DNA of 64,000 nucleotides from Shimia marina (GTDB lineage Bacteria > Pseudomonadota > Alphaproteobacteria > Rhodobacterales > Rhodobacteraceae), in NCBI RefSeq assembly GCF_001458175.1, contig NZ_CYPW01000013.1, positions 1 through 64,000 of the forward strand, given 5' to 3'. Within the stretch, counting starts at the first letter, position 1; every line of letters begins with the position of its first letter. This document shows positions 23,734 through 31,704 of the stretch, in pieces. The notes beneath the pieces are model-generated. The model was not told the origin of the DNA, made no database searches, and was given only the letters and a program-made list of their open reading frames with translations. The translations under genes were made by a program, and so were the position numbers.

Positions 23734-24723
23734 CTACAGCTCGCCGGTGTGCAGCAGGATCTGTTTCCAGATCGCGGTTTCGTCAAACAGGGTCCATTCG
23801 CGGCGCAGGCGGATGTCGCCGCCGATCAGCTCACCCCATTCCGCGTGGCTGATGCCGAGCACATAGAGATCGGCCCCTGTGGGTGCGCCAAGCGCGCCCC
23901 AGCCGTCGTGTTTGCCATGCAGGCTCCAGCGGATCGCGGAGCGAGGCGGCATGTTAGGATCGTCGCGGCCGATCTGGTGGTGGATGGTGAATTTTGCCGA
24001 GGGGAGAGAGGCGCGCAGGGACATCCAGAAGCGTTCGACCGGATCCCAGCTGTGGCCGGTGGCCCCGCCGGGATATTCGCTTTGCACCGCGCGATTGTAG
24101 TGCCGTTTGATCGCCGCCATATCGGCATCCATCATCGAGGTCAGCAAGTCGGCGTGGCGCTGGCCCCACGCATTGTCGTTGCCGGTGCCCTTGTAAGGGC
24201 CGTCGATGTCATTGGCCGGGGTGAAAGGTTTCACGCAGGCCTCGTGGCCGCCTTCGCGGGCAATCAGATCGCGGGCGAAGTCTTTGGGATCCCAACCCAT
24301 CTGGCGCACCACCGCGCCGTTGTCGCGGATCAGCCATTCATCGTCGATGGCGTTGTTCTTGGCGTGGCAATCCGCGAGAATGCGGTAGGTGAGCTTGGTG
24401 CCGGTGGCCTTGCCAAAGACGCCATCGCCCAGATGGGTCGCGGTGGACATAATCCGGTGGCTGGAGAGCATGCCCTCCTCTGGTGTGCCCGACCAGATCA
24501 CATCTTCGCCCAGCAGCGTACGATCGGGAAATTCCGCCAATGTTGCCATGGTGGCGCCAATCACGCCCGCGTTGCCGCGCGACACAGAGCCGGGCATGCG
24601 CACCGCCACATCCGGGGCGTAGTAATCATGCAAAGTGGCCATGCCACGGTCTTCCCAAATCTCTTTGGTGATGCCGATGATGTAGTCGGGGAAGTCCTTA
24701 AACTTCGGGTCAAAGCCTTGCAT
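23734..24723 (-). CDS. SnoaL-like (NTF2-fold) protein, two-domain
   Basis: 329 residues. The N-terminal half (about 15-150) is a SnoaL-like domain: WEDRGMATLHDYYAPDVAVRMPG, then ATMATLAEFPDRTLLGEDVIWSG, then SSHRIMSTATH and ending KNNAIDDEWLIRDNGAVVRQMGWDPKDFA. This order (helix, HDYY, H-R-I, DEWLIRD) is typical of the 'ester cyclase' branch. The C-terminal half (about 190-320) again contains a helix plus beta-strands with RSAIRWSLHGKHDGWG and EWTLFDETAIWKQILLH, consistent with a second NTF2-like domain. Known SnoaL enzymes close rings by aldol chemistry without metals; most homologs are uncharacterised. This one differs from the three other SnoaL proteins of the locus and lacks their GIAPTGK motif. 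The start lies 4 bases after the LacI stop, so both are co-transcribed. Confidence 0.75.
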   Translation of the reverse strand: MQGFDPKFKDFPDYIIGITKEIWEDRGMATLHDYYAPDVAVRMPGSVSRGNAGVIGATMATLAEFPDRTLLGEDVIWSGTPEEGMLSSHRIMSTATHLGDGVFGKATGTKLTYRILADCHAKNNAIDDEWLIRDNGAVVRQMGWDPKDFARDLIAREGGHEACVKPFTPANDIDGPYKGTGNDNAWGQRHADLLTSMMDADMAAIKRHYNRAVQSEYPGGATGHSWDPVERFWMSLRASLPSAKFTIHHQIGRDDPNMPPRSAIRWSLHGKHDGWGALGAPTGADLYVLGISHAEWGELIGGDIRLRREWTLFDETAIWKQILLHTGEL

Positions 24724-24727
24724 GGGG

Positions 24728-25765
24728 TTATCCTTCTTGCGGGGGCCAATTGGCAGGCAGGCGGGCGGAGCCGCGCACGATCAGCGGGGCCGATATGGAG
24801 ACCTGGCGGGGGGCTGCGTTGGCGGGATCTTCGATATGGGCGAGCAGAGCGTCCACGGTTTCTGCCACCATCAGATTGGCGCGCTGGCGCATGGTGGTGA
24901 GGTCATAGGCCCGCCACGCGGCGGGGGGCACATCGTCAAAGCCGACCACAGAGACATCCTCGGGGATCTTGAGATCAAGGCAAAAGCGCAGCTCGTCCAT
25001 CACTGCGAAGGCCATGTGATCATTGGCGACAAACACCGCGTCGGGGCGCTTGTCTGCGGCTACGTTGAACATGGCGTGGGCGGCGGCGCGGGCATGATCG
25101 GTGTCAAACTCACCACAGCTGCGGGCAAAGAGGCTCTGGCCCAGCTCGGCAAGACCAGCGCGGAAGCCTGCCTCGCGGTCGCGCTGCGTAGACGCCCCTT
25201 CCCATCCAGCGATATAGGCGATTTTCTGGTGGCCACCGGCGACGAGGAATTGAGCCAGCTCGCGCCCGCCGGCGAAGTTGTCTGAGGTGACGGAGCTCAC
25301 ACCCTGGGTTTTTTCAAAACGGTTGAAATGCACTACGGGGACATTGGCCTGAATGCATTTCTGCGACAGTTTGGAGGACATGGCCACAGAGGCGGTGACG
25401 ATGCCATCCACCTGATAATCCAGGATTTCCTGCACCACATCGTCAATCGGGCCTGCGGTGTGTGAGGTCATGAAAACCAGCACGTGATAGCCTTGTTCCT
25501 GCAGCGCATTGGAGAGGATTTCCAGCGTCTCCGGGTAAAAGTAATTGTCCAGATAGGCCACAACCAGACCAATGATGCGGCTTTTGCCGGAGACCATGGC
25601 GCGGGCCAGCACGTTGGGGCGGTAGCCCAGCTCCTCAGCCGCCTTGCGCACTTTGTCCACGGTTTTCTGGCTCACCGAAGCGCCGGGGGTGAAGACCCGG
25701 CTGACCGCAGATTGGCTCACGCCGGCGCGCTCGGCCACTTGCAGGGAGGTGACTTTCTCCGCCAT
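24728..25765 (-). CDS. LacI-family transcriptional regulator
   Basis: 345 residues. The helix-turn-helix and hinge are textbook: TSLQVAERAGVSQSAVSRVFTPGASVS (6-32), then KAAEELGYRPNVLARAMVSGKSRIIGLVV. The remainder is a periplasmic-binding-protein-like effector domain with LVAYLDNYFYPE and GFDDVPPAAWRAYDLTTMRQ. Unlike most LacI genes it sits in the middle of the operon it presumably controls; its first base is shared with the stop of the SDR gene (25765). The likely operators are the two palindromes at 34112-34133 and 34165-34188, whose central GCATACGTATGC form fits LacI-type sites. Effector is presumably the imported substrate or a metabolite of it, which is not known. Confidence 0.87.
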   Translation of the reverse strand: MAEKVTSLQVAERAGVSQSAVSRVFTPGASVSQKTVDKVRKAAEELGYRPNVLARAMVSGKSRIIGLVVAYLDNYFYPETLEILSNALQEQGYHVLVFMTSHTAGPIDDVVQEILDYQVDGIVTASVAMSSKLSQKCIQANVPVVHFNRFEKTQGVSSVTSDNFAGGRELAQFLVAGGHQKIAYIAGWEGASTQRDREAGFRAGLAELGQSLFARSCGEFDTDHARAAAHAMFNVAADKRPDAVFVANDHMAFAVMDELRFCLDLKIPEDVSVVGFDDVPPAAWRAYDLTTMRQRANLMVAETVDALLAHIEDPANAAPRQVSISAPLIVRGSARLPANWPPQEG

Positions 25766-26529
25766 CAGTCGGCCGTCCAGCCGCCGTCAATCAGCATGGA
25801 GGTGCCGGTGACCAATGCGGAGGCCTTGGAGGCCAGATAGAGCACCGCGCCCATGATGTCCTCAACCTCACCCACACGGCCCAGTTTGATCTTTTCCGTG
25901 ATCCAGGCGGCGCGCTCGGGATTGTCAAAGGTCGATTGCGTCAGCGGCGTGCGGATAAACGTCGGGCAGACCGTGTTTATGCGCACCTGTGCAGGGCCCC
26001 ATTCGATGGCCATGGCTTTGACCATGCCCTCAAGCCCATGTTTGGTGGCGCAGTAGACCGCGCGGTCGATGCCGCCCACATGGCCCATCTGGCTTGAGAT
26101 ATGAATGATCGAGCCGGGTTTGCCCGCCGCGATCATGGCTTTCGCCGCATAAGTCGACAGGAAATAGGCCGCGCGCAGGTTCAATCCCGCAACAGCGTCA
26201 AAATCCTCCGGTGTGGTTTCCAGCGCAGGGCCGTGGCGCGCCAGACCGGCGGAGTTGACCACCACATCAAAGGCGCGCTCTGCCATTAGGGTGCCAAGCG
26301 CCTCAAGGTCGCTTTGATCGAGCGACAGCGCCTCCGCACTGTGGCCTGCGTCCTTAAGGGCGGCCACCGTGTCGTTGAGTTTGTCCACGCCGCGTGCGGC
26401 ACAGACCACATGCGCGCCTGCCTCAGCCAGCGCCACGGCGCAGCCCTGACCAATGCCGGAGGACGCCCCGGTGACAAGGGCGGTCTGTCCGGTGAGTGAA
26501 AAAGACGGGGTGCGGGGCAAATCGGTCAT
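25765..26529 (-). CDS. Short-chain dehydrogenase/reductase (SDR)
   Basis: 254 residues, classical SDR length. TGASSGIGQG (20-29) is the nucleotide-binding turn, NSAG (92-95) stabilises the sheet, and the catalytic set is Ser145/Ser146, Tyr159 and Lys163 in YCATK. CAARG after beta-2 suggests NADP or NAD but does not decide between them. The C-terminus MLIDGGWTAD is the usual SDR end. It resembles gluconate 5-dehydrogenase and 3-oxoacyl reductase types, which are commonly used for oxidation of a sugar alcohol or sugar acid hydroxyl. It lies between a two-domain SnoaL protein (5-base gap) and the LacI regulator (1-base overlap). Confidence 0.87.
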   Translation of the reverse strand: MTDLPRTPSFSLTGQTALVTGASSGIGQGCAVALAEAGAHVVCAARGVDKLNDTVAALKDAGHSAEALSLDQSDLEALGTLMAERAFDVVVNSAGLARHGPALETTPEDFDAVAGLNLRAAYFLSTYAAKAMIAAGKPGSIIHISSQMGHVGGIDRAVYCATKHGLEGMVKAMAIEWGPAQVRINTVCPTFIRTPLTQSTFDNPERAAWITEKIKLGRVGEVEDIMGAVLYLASKASALVTGTSMLIDGGWTAD

Positions 26530-26533
26530 CAGG

Positions 26534-27595
26534 TTACAGTCCCTCTGGCAATGTCAGATGCGCCAAATTGCGCGCTTTGTTGAACTCTCGCAAACGGGCA
26601 AAGACATCAACCCCAAGCTGGCGGTAGACATCCAGCAGATCAACGAGCACCCAGTTTTCGCGGATCTTGTCGCCTTCCACACGCCAGAAATCGAGGCTGC
26701 GCAGGCTGATATTTTTGCCGGAGGGCGCGATCCCCATCCAACCGTCCGCACTCAGGCTTTGCATCATATTGGGCCAGCCGGTGACCGCCGCATATTGGCT
26801 GTCGCCAAAGAAATGATGGGTGATTTCATCCTCATGCTGGCCGCGATCGGGCATGGCATTCAGAAACGGGGTCTGATGCCAGTTCCGAAAGCCGGAAATG
26901 CCGCGTGCGGTGCCAATGCCTGCCGGGCCATACCAGCTCATGCGCGGATGCCAGAAGCGGTCAAGTTCCATCACGCGCGGGTCGGGATCTTTTGGGTGTT
27001 TCACCAAAGCTTCCAGCATGTCGAGGATCAGCTGGCAGCTTTGCGCGCTTTGCTCTGCATCATAGGGCCCTGCCACAATGCCATCACAGGTGGCCGGGCC
27101 GGGCACGCGCCATTCACGCCCCAGCGCGGGGGCCATTGGCCAGGCGCGGGCCTGCATCATGACCTCGGGAATGTCCCAGATGGCCTGTATCTCCACCACT
27201 TTGCCACCGTCAAAGCGGAAAAACTCGTGGTAGCGCATGGCGATCTGATGGCCGGTGGGCGGGATATCAAGCCATGGGGCGGCAAACACCCCGGTGTAAT
27301 GGCCGCCACAGCCAACCCAATCCTGTCCCAAAGCATCTGTGCCCGCCATGACAATGAAATCGCGCCGCTCCAGATCGGGCACCGCCGCAAAGAGCGGCGC
27401 GAAGGCACGCTCATAAAGCGCGTCTGGCCCGGTCAGATCCCCAAAAGGATGGCAGAGGTGGACCTCCACATCCGGCGTACAAAGCTGCGCCAAAGCATCC
27501 TGCACCGCAGTCGCCTCAAAATCATAAGCCGCCTCACGAAACGCCTTGATCGTTGCCTTATGCCGGGTGTGTCTGTCCATTTTCCTCTTGCTCAA
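26534..27595 (-). CDS. Two-domain SnoaL-like protein
   Basis: 353 residues; MSKRKMDRH gives two possible starts (27595 and 27580). Two NTF2-like domains are fused. In domain 1 (about 15-165) the end pattern is DIPPTGHQIAMRYHEFFRFDGGKVVEIQAIWDIPEVMMQA. In domain 2 (about 200-340) it is GIAPSGKNISLRSLDFWRVEGDKIRENWVLVDLLDVYRQLGVDV. Both halves keep the 'PxGk...R..d..R...GK(I/V).E.w...D' core, so this is an internal duplication. The domain 2 motif is shared with the proteins at 29054 and 34258. No catalytic reaction is known for this group. It starts 48 bases downstream of the histidinol-dehydrogenase-type gene, beyond the CTGAGGGGC palindrome at 27611-27630. Confidence 0.75.
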   Translation of the reverse strand: MSKRKMDRHTRHKATIKAFREAAYDFEATAVQDALAQLCTPDVEVHLCHPFGDLTGPDALYERAFAPLFAAVPDLERRDFIVMAGTDALGQDWVGCGGHYTGVFAAPWLDIPPTGHQIAMRYHEFFRFDGGKVVEIQAIWDIPEVMMQARAWPMAPALGREWRVPGPATCDGIVAGPYDAEQSAQSCQLILDMLEALVKHPKDPDPRVMELDRFWHPRMSWYGPAGIGTARGISGFRNWHQTPFLNAMPDRGQHEDEITHHFFGDSQYAAVTGWPNMMQSLSADGWMGIAPSGKNISLRSLDFWRVEGDKIRENWVLVDLLDVYRQLGVDVFARLREFNKARNLAHLTLPEGL

Positions 27596-27610
27596 AATAT
27601 CCCGGGGAGT

Positions 27611-27630
27611 CTGAGGGGCTGGCCCCTCAG
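27611..27630. other. Intercistronic palindrome (CTGAGGGGC / GCCCCTCAG)
   Basis: A 9-bp perfect inverted repeat with a 2-base centre between the HisD-type gene and the following SnoaL gene. It has no T-run on the minus strand. Downstream genes need to be expressed, so an mRNA-processing or stabilising role, or a dispersed REP-like element, is more likely than termination. Confidence 0.55.
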
Positions 27631-27643
27631 TCCCAAAACCGCC

Positions 27644-28975
27644 TCACTCGGCGGCGTCACGGTAAGGCGCGCCGGTGCCATAAGGCACGTTGATGCCGCC
27701 ATAGCGGCGCACCCGGACGTTGCATTGCTCTGCGTGGCCAACAAAGCCTTCGAGCATGCAGAGGCGCGAGCCATATTCGCCAATCAGCGTGGCGGCCTCA
27801 TCTGTGGTGACTTTCTGATAGCTGTGGGTTTTCAGATATTTACCCACCCAGAGACCGCCGGTATAGCGCCCCGCCTTCTTGGTGGGCAGCGTGTGGTTGG
27901 TGCCGATCACCTTGTCCCCGTTGGAGACATTGGTGCGTGCGCCCAGGAACAGCGCGCCGTAGCAGGTCATGTTTTCCAGGAACCAATCGTCACGGTCTGT
28001 CATCACCTGAACATGCTCAGAGGCGATGTCATCGGCCACTTCGAGCATTTCTTCATAGGTGTCACAGACAATCACCTCGCCGTATTCATCCCAGCTCACG
28101 CGCGCGGTGTCTGCGGTGGGCAGGATTTGAAGAATACGTTCGATTTCCACAAGGGTTTCTTCGGCCAGCTTCTTGCTGTTGGTGAGCAGCACGCAGGGGC
28201 TGTTATAGCCGTGCTCTGCCTGACCCAGCAGGTCGGTGGCGCAGAGTTCGGCGTCTGCGGCGGTTTCATCCGCAATCACCATAGTTTCAGTTGGACCGGC
28301 AAAGAGGTCGATGCCGACGCGGCCAAAGAGCTGGCGCTTGGCTTCGGCCACAAAGGCATTGCCGGGGCCGACGAGCATATGCACCGGATCAATGGTCTCG
28401 GTGCCGAGTGCCATGGCGCCAATCGCCTGAATGCCGCCCATCACATAGATCTCATGGGCGCCGCCCAGATGCATGGCGGCAATCACGGCGGCGTTGGGCT
28501 TGCCTTGAAACGGCGGGGTGCAGGCGATGATGCGCGGCACGCCAGCAACAGAGGCAGTGGCCACGGACATATGCGCCGATGCCACCATAGGGAATTTGCC
28601 GCCGGGCACATAGCAGCCCACGGATTGCACCGGGATGTTTTTATGGCCGAGGATCACGCCGGGCATGGTTTCCACTTCGATGTCCAGCATCGAGTCCCGC
28701 TGGGCCTGCGCAAAGTTGCGCACTTGTTCTTGGGCAAATTTGATGTCAGCCAGCTCACGCTCGGTCAAAGAGGCGATCAGCGCGTCGATCTCTTCTTGGC
28801 TCAGGCGGAAAGAGGCCGGGGAATAGTTGTCAAATTTCTCAGACAGCTCCCGCACGGCGGCGTCGCCGCGGGTTTCAATGTCTTTGAGCGTGGCTTCGAC
28901 CACGGCGCGGGTTTTGGCATCATCTTCGGCGCGTTCCGCTTGGTCTTTGCCGCGTTTCAGATACTCGATGGTCAT
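27644..28975 (-). CDS. Histidinol-dehydrogenase-family polyol/alcohol dehydrogenase
   Basis: 443 residues from the ATG at 28973-28975 ([18 protein letters not shown]). Family landmarks and all key residues of HisD can be aligned: [11 protein letters not shown] (119-129), [13 protein letters not shown] (202-214), zinc ligands Q252 and H255 in GQAEHGY, catalytic E320-H321 in SEHVQV, D354 in [14 protein letters not shown], and H414 in GHAEQ. The enzyme therefore looks active, as an NAD- and zinc-dependent four-electron or two-electron alcohol dehydrogenase. No other his gene is here and the gene lies in a LacI-type sugar operon, so a paralog such as the HpsN sulfopropanediol dehydrogenase type is the best comparison, with the substrate unknown. 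It would oxidise a primary alcohol to a carboxylate. Confidence 0.82.
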   Translation of the reverse strand: MTIEYLKRGKDQAERAEDDAKTRAVVEATLKDIETRGDAAVRELSEKFDNYSPASFRLSQEEIDALIASLTERELADIKFAQEQVRNFAQAQRDSMLDIEVETMPGVILGHKNIPVQSVGCYVPGGKFPMVASAHMSVATASVAGVPRIIACTPPFQGKPNAAVIAAMHLGGAHEIYVMGGIQAIGAMALGTETIDPVHMLVGPGNAFVAEAKRQLFGRVGIDLFAGPTETMVIADETAADAELCATDLLGQAEHGYNSPCVLLTNSKKLAEETLVEIERILQILPTADTARVSWDEYGEVIVCDTYEEMLEVADDIASEHVQVMTDRDDWFLENMTCYGALFLGARTNVSNGDKVIGTNHTLPTKKAGRYTGGLWVGKYLKTHSYQKVTTDEAATLIGEYGSRLCMLEGFVGHAEQCNVRVRRYGGINVPYGTGAPYRDAAE

Positions 28976-29028
28976 CTCACTGTCTCCCGCCCCGCAGATT
29001 ACGCGGGGCCTCATTCATAGAGTGGGGC

Positions 29029-29046
29029 CCCGGGCTTGCGCCCGGG
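29029..29046. repeat. REP-like palindrome (CCCGGGC / GCCCGGG)
   Basis: A 7-bp perfect stem with a 4-base loop TTGC between the small SnoaL gene and the HisD-type gene, followed by ACATGG. Similar in form to the element at 23587-23607. Confidence 0.5.
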
Positions 29047-29053
29047 ACATGGT

Positions 29054-29587
29054 TTATTTTGCCTCTGGACGGGGCGCTTCTTTTTCGCCGCGGTCATAGG
29101 CTTCCCAGCCTTCGCCGTTGAAAATGTCGACACCCAGCTGGGCAGCCACATGGGCGAAATCCACATTCACCCAGTTGTCGACAATCTTGCCGTCCACAAC
29201 CTTCCAAAAATCCATGTAGCGGATTTCGACGCGTTTGCCGGTGGGGGCAATGCCGAGGAATTCACCGGAGTGGGTGGCTTCCTGACGGCCAAAGGCCGCG
29301 GCCCATTCGCCCATATAAAGACGTGCCTCATCAATGCAGGTTTTGTCGGAAAACGCCGCCTGGAACGGGCGCTGCCAGTTGTCCTGAAATTCCTTGAGAC
29401 CGGTTTTGGTGCCGCAGCCTTGGTTGCCCATCCAGCGGAAGCCTTGGGTGAAGAATTCGCCGATGTCGTCGATGCGGTGGTCATTGAGACCATCCACCAT
29501 GGTTTCGATCACGCGACGGGTGTCTTCGGTTTTGCTCATATCCGTGTCACGGGTCAGAACGGCTTGTTCGGGGCGAGAACCTTTCAT
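29054..29587 (-). CDS. Single-domain SnoaL-like protein
   Basis: 177 residues. The start at 29587 is chosen because AGGAGAT lies 6-12 bases upstream; the internal ATG at 29539 (MSKTEDTRR) would also give a normal SnoaL protein. One NTF2-like domain: VIETMVDGLNDHRIDDIGEFFTQGFRWMGNQG, then WQRPFQAAFSDKTC, and the C-terminal GIAPTGKRVEIRYMDFWKVVDGKIVDNWVNVDFAHVAAQLGVDIF. This last segment is nearly the same as in the proteins at 26534-27595 and 34258-35265, so the three form a paralogous set within one locus. It lies between the ABC permease genes and the HisD-type gene. Enzymatic or carrier role unknown. Confidence 0.75.
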   Translation of the reverse strand: MKGSRPEQAVLTRDTDMSKTEDTRRVIETMVDGLNDHRIDDIGEFFTQGFRWMGNQGCGTKTGLKEFQDNWQRPFQAAFSDKTCIDEARLYMGEWAAAFGRQEATHSGEFLGIAPTGKRVEIRYMDFWKVVDGKIVDNWVNVDFAHVAAQLGVDIFNGEGWEAYDRGEKEAPRPEAK

Positions 29588-29713
29588 GGTCTATCTCCTA
29601 GTAAAATGCGGTGTGTGGTGTGAGAGGGGCGCAAGGTACCCCGCTCAGAAAATCCCGTGGCAGCCTGTTGAGCGCCGGGTGGCGCGCCATGGCGCTGTGG
29701 CGGGCGGTGGCGC

Positions 29714-30598
29714 TCATCCTTTCACGGCCCCTGCGGTCAGGCCCGAAACAATCTGACGCTGGAAGAACATCACCAGCACAAAGAGCGGCGCGGTGGCGGA
29801 GACCACGGAGGCGACAGCAAACATCACGTTGCCTTCTTCCTGCGTGGAGCCAAGGAAGCCGTAGATCGCAGGCACCATGGTGCGGTTCTCTTCGCTGAGC
29901 AGCATCGAGGTGACCGAGAAGTCATTGTAGGCCAGCAGGAAGGAGAACAGGCCGGTGGTGATCACGCCGGGCCACATCACTGGGATGATCACATGGCGGA
30001 AGGCCTGGAACTGGTTGCAGCCGTCGACCTTGGCGCTTTCGTCCAGATCCTTGGGGATGTTCAGGAAGAAGGAGTGCAGCATCCAGAGCGTGAAGGGCTG
30101 GTTGATGGCGACAAGCACGATGATCGCGGTGGGGATATGGCCCCAGAGGTTCCATTCAAAGAACGGCAGCAGGTAGCCGGAGACCAGCGTGATGTGCGGC
30201 ATGGCGCGAAACACCAGTGCAATCATCAAAAGCCAGAAGGAATAGTTGTGACCCGAGCGTGCCAGCGCGTAGCCGCCCAAGGTGCCAAAGGTCAGCGAGA
30301 TGACAACGGTGAAGAACACAATGATGAAGGTGTTGATCGCCGCGCGCCAGAATTCTTCCTGCACCCAGGCGCCTTCATAGCCTTTGCCGGTGAAGGTGCC
30401 GCCGGTTTCAATCAATGTACGGGTGCCGGTGAGGGCTTGGGTCCAATCCGCCTTGGAGAAGAAATCCCCCTGCACTTTGAAGGAGCCCCAGAGGGTCCAG
30501 AGGAAGGGGAAGGAGGCGACAATCACCCAGAGCAGCACAAAGGCTGAGGAGATCACAATCAGGCTGCGGGAGGAGCGGTTTGCAATGGTGGAGGACAT
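29714..30598 (-). CDS. Carbohydrate ABC transporter permease (MalG type)
   Basis: 294 residues from the ATG at 30596-30598 (MSSTIANRSSRSLIV), which overlaps the preceding permease stop by one base. Six membrane helices, with the EAA loop of the CUT1 family seen as DESAKVDGCNQFQAFRHVIIPVMWPG (near 190-215). There is a periplasmic loop between helices 1 and 2 that is longer than in MalG (about residues 40-95: the GSFKVQGDFFSKADWTQ and GTFTGKGYEGAW segments). It forms the membrane channel with the gene before it. CUT1 systems carry di- and oligosaccharides, glycerol phosphate and polyols; the transported compound cannot be read from the permease. Confidence 0.87.
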   Translation of the reverse strand: MSSTIANRSSRSLIVISSAFVLLWVIVASFPFLWTLWGSFKVQGDFFSKADWTQALTGTRTLIETGGTFTGKGYEGAWVQEEFWRAAINTFIIVFFTVVISLTFGTLGGYALARSGHNYSFWLLMIALVFRAMPHITLVSGYLLPFFEWNLWGHIPTAIIVLVAINQPFTLWMLHSFFLNIPKDLDESAKVDGCNQFQAFRHVIIPVMWPGVITTGLFSFLLAYNDFSVTSMLLSEENRTMVPAIYGFLGSTQEEGNVMFAVASVVSATAPLFVLVMFFQRQIVSGLTAGAVKG

Positions 30599-31626
30599 CA
30601 GACAGCCTTTCCTTTGAAGTCGCGCCATGTGCGCACCAAGACGGGGGCAAGCAGGATCGTGACCCCGATCACGGTCAGCACCGAGGTGGCGGCGGCAGAG
30701 TTGAAGCGGGTGATGTCGCTGCGCATATCCGCAAAGATGATGTAGGAGAGCGAGGGTGCATTGGCTTGGGCCGAGAAGCCAACCACCGGTTCAAACACCC
30801 TGAAATTGTCCATCAGCTGCATCAGCGAGATAAACACCGCCAGCGGCATCAGATGGGGGATCACCACATAGCGGATCTGTTGCCATTTGGTGGCCCCGTC
30901 GATCATGGCGGCCTCAAGGGAGTCGCTGTTCACGGTCTGAAGCCCTGCGTAGAAGACCACAAAGGCAAAGGGTGCGCCGCTCCAGATGCCGTAGACGATG
31001 AGGGTGATCCATGTGAGTGGTGGGGAGGCTTTCAGCGAGAGTTCCGGATCGTCAAAGATCCATTGCAATGATTTGCCGATCACCCCTTGGGCGTCGATCA
31101 TCCAGAACAGGATCAGCGAGCCAATCAGTGGCGTGATGATCATCGGCAACAGGGAGACAAAGATCGTCGGGCCTTTGAGCGCAGGGGTGAGGCGGTTCAC
31201 ACCCAGCGCGATCAGCAGGCCGAGCACAATCACCATCGGCGTGACCACAAAGGTGTAGGTGAGCGTGAAGGCGAGCGCCTTGTAAAACGGCAGGTTATAA
31301 AGCTCGGCGAAGAAATCCCCGAGGCTTTCGCGATTGGCCCAGGCCTCGGCAACTTCCGAGCTGGCGAGGTGGCCGCGGTCAAAATAGGTGGCAAGGCCCG
31401 CAAACCGCCCCAGCGGCTGTTCGGCACGCAATTGCGCCGTGGCCTCGGTGTCCACAGAGCTTTCCTGCGTACAGCCAAAGGGGCCGCAGTTTTCGGTCAC
31501 AACAAGGACCTGCTCATGTTCGATATACATGGACTGGACAACCACGGACACCAGCGGCAGCGCAATGAAGAGGATCATCGCAGCAAGGCTGGGCAGAATG
31601 AACCAGAGGAAGGTTTTATGGCGCAT
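30598..31626 (-). CDS. Carbohydrate ABC transporter permease (MalF type)
   Basis: 342 residues. The first membrane helix is FLWFILPSLAAMILFIALPLVSVVVQS (about 5-31). It is followed by an unusually long periplasmic insertion (about 32-115) containing two nearby cysteines in ENCGPFGCTQESS and an acidic stretch, and then five helices. The EAA loop is EAAMIDGATKWQQIRYVVIPHLMPL (near 240-265). Normal CUT1 MalF-like permeases of this size have a shorter loop, so this insertion may contact the binding protein. It is separated from the binding-protein gene upstream by 78 bases containing the hairpin at 31660-31691. Confidence 0.87.
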   Translation of the reverse strand: MRHKTFLWFILPSLAAMILFIALPLVSVVVQSMYIEHEQVLVVTENCGPFGCTQESSVDTEATAQLRAEQPLGRFAGLATYFDRGHLASSEVAEAWANRESLGDFFAELYNLPFYKALAFTLTYTFVVTPMVIVLGLLIALGVNRLTPALKGPTIFVSLLPMIITPLIGSLILFWMIDAQGVIGKSLQWIFDDPELSLKASPPLTWITLIVYGIWSGAPFAFVVFYAGLQTVNSDSLEAAMIDGATKWQQIRYVVIPHLMPLAVFISLMQLMDNFRVFEPVVGFSAQANAPSLSYIIFADMRSDITRFNSAAATSVLTVIGVTILLAPVLVRTWRDFKGKAV

Positions 31627-31659
31627 GTCAGATCGTCCCGTTCACGAAGGGGCAGGGGC

Positions 31660-31691
31660 GGCAGAACCGGGGGGAGTGGGCCGGTTCTGCC
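31660..31691. other. Strong intercistronic hairpin after the sugar-binding protein gene
   Basis: A 10-bp perfect stem GGCAGAACCG / CGGTTCTGCC with a 12-base G-rich loop, just downstream of the binding-protein stop (31705) and upstream of the first permease. It lacks a T-run on the minus strand. Such hairpins protect the upstream mRNA segment and raise the level of the binding protein over the permeases. Confidence 0.7.
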
Positions 31692-31704
31692 AAGGGATGG
31701 CTTC

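Noticed and set aside
27644-28975. Histidine biosynthesis hisD
   Set aside because: No other his gene is near, it lies within a sugar-type operon, and family paralogs with other substrates exist. Catalytic residues alone do not show histidinol specificity.
26453-29020. 855-residue plus-strand open frame
   Set aside because: It lies antisense to a two-domain SnoaL gene and the HisD-type gene, both with clear domain motifs. Its translation is rich in Gly, His and Ala with no recognisable domain, as expected for the shadow frame of high-GC codon usage.
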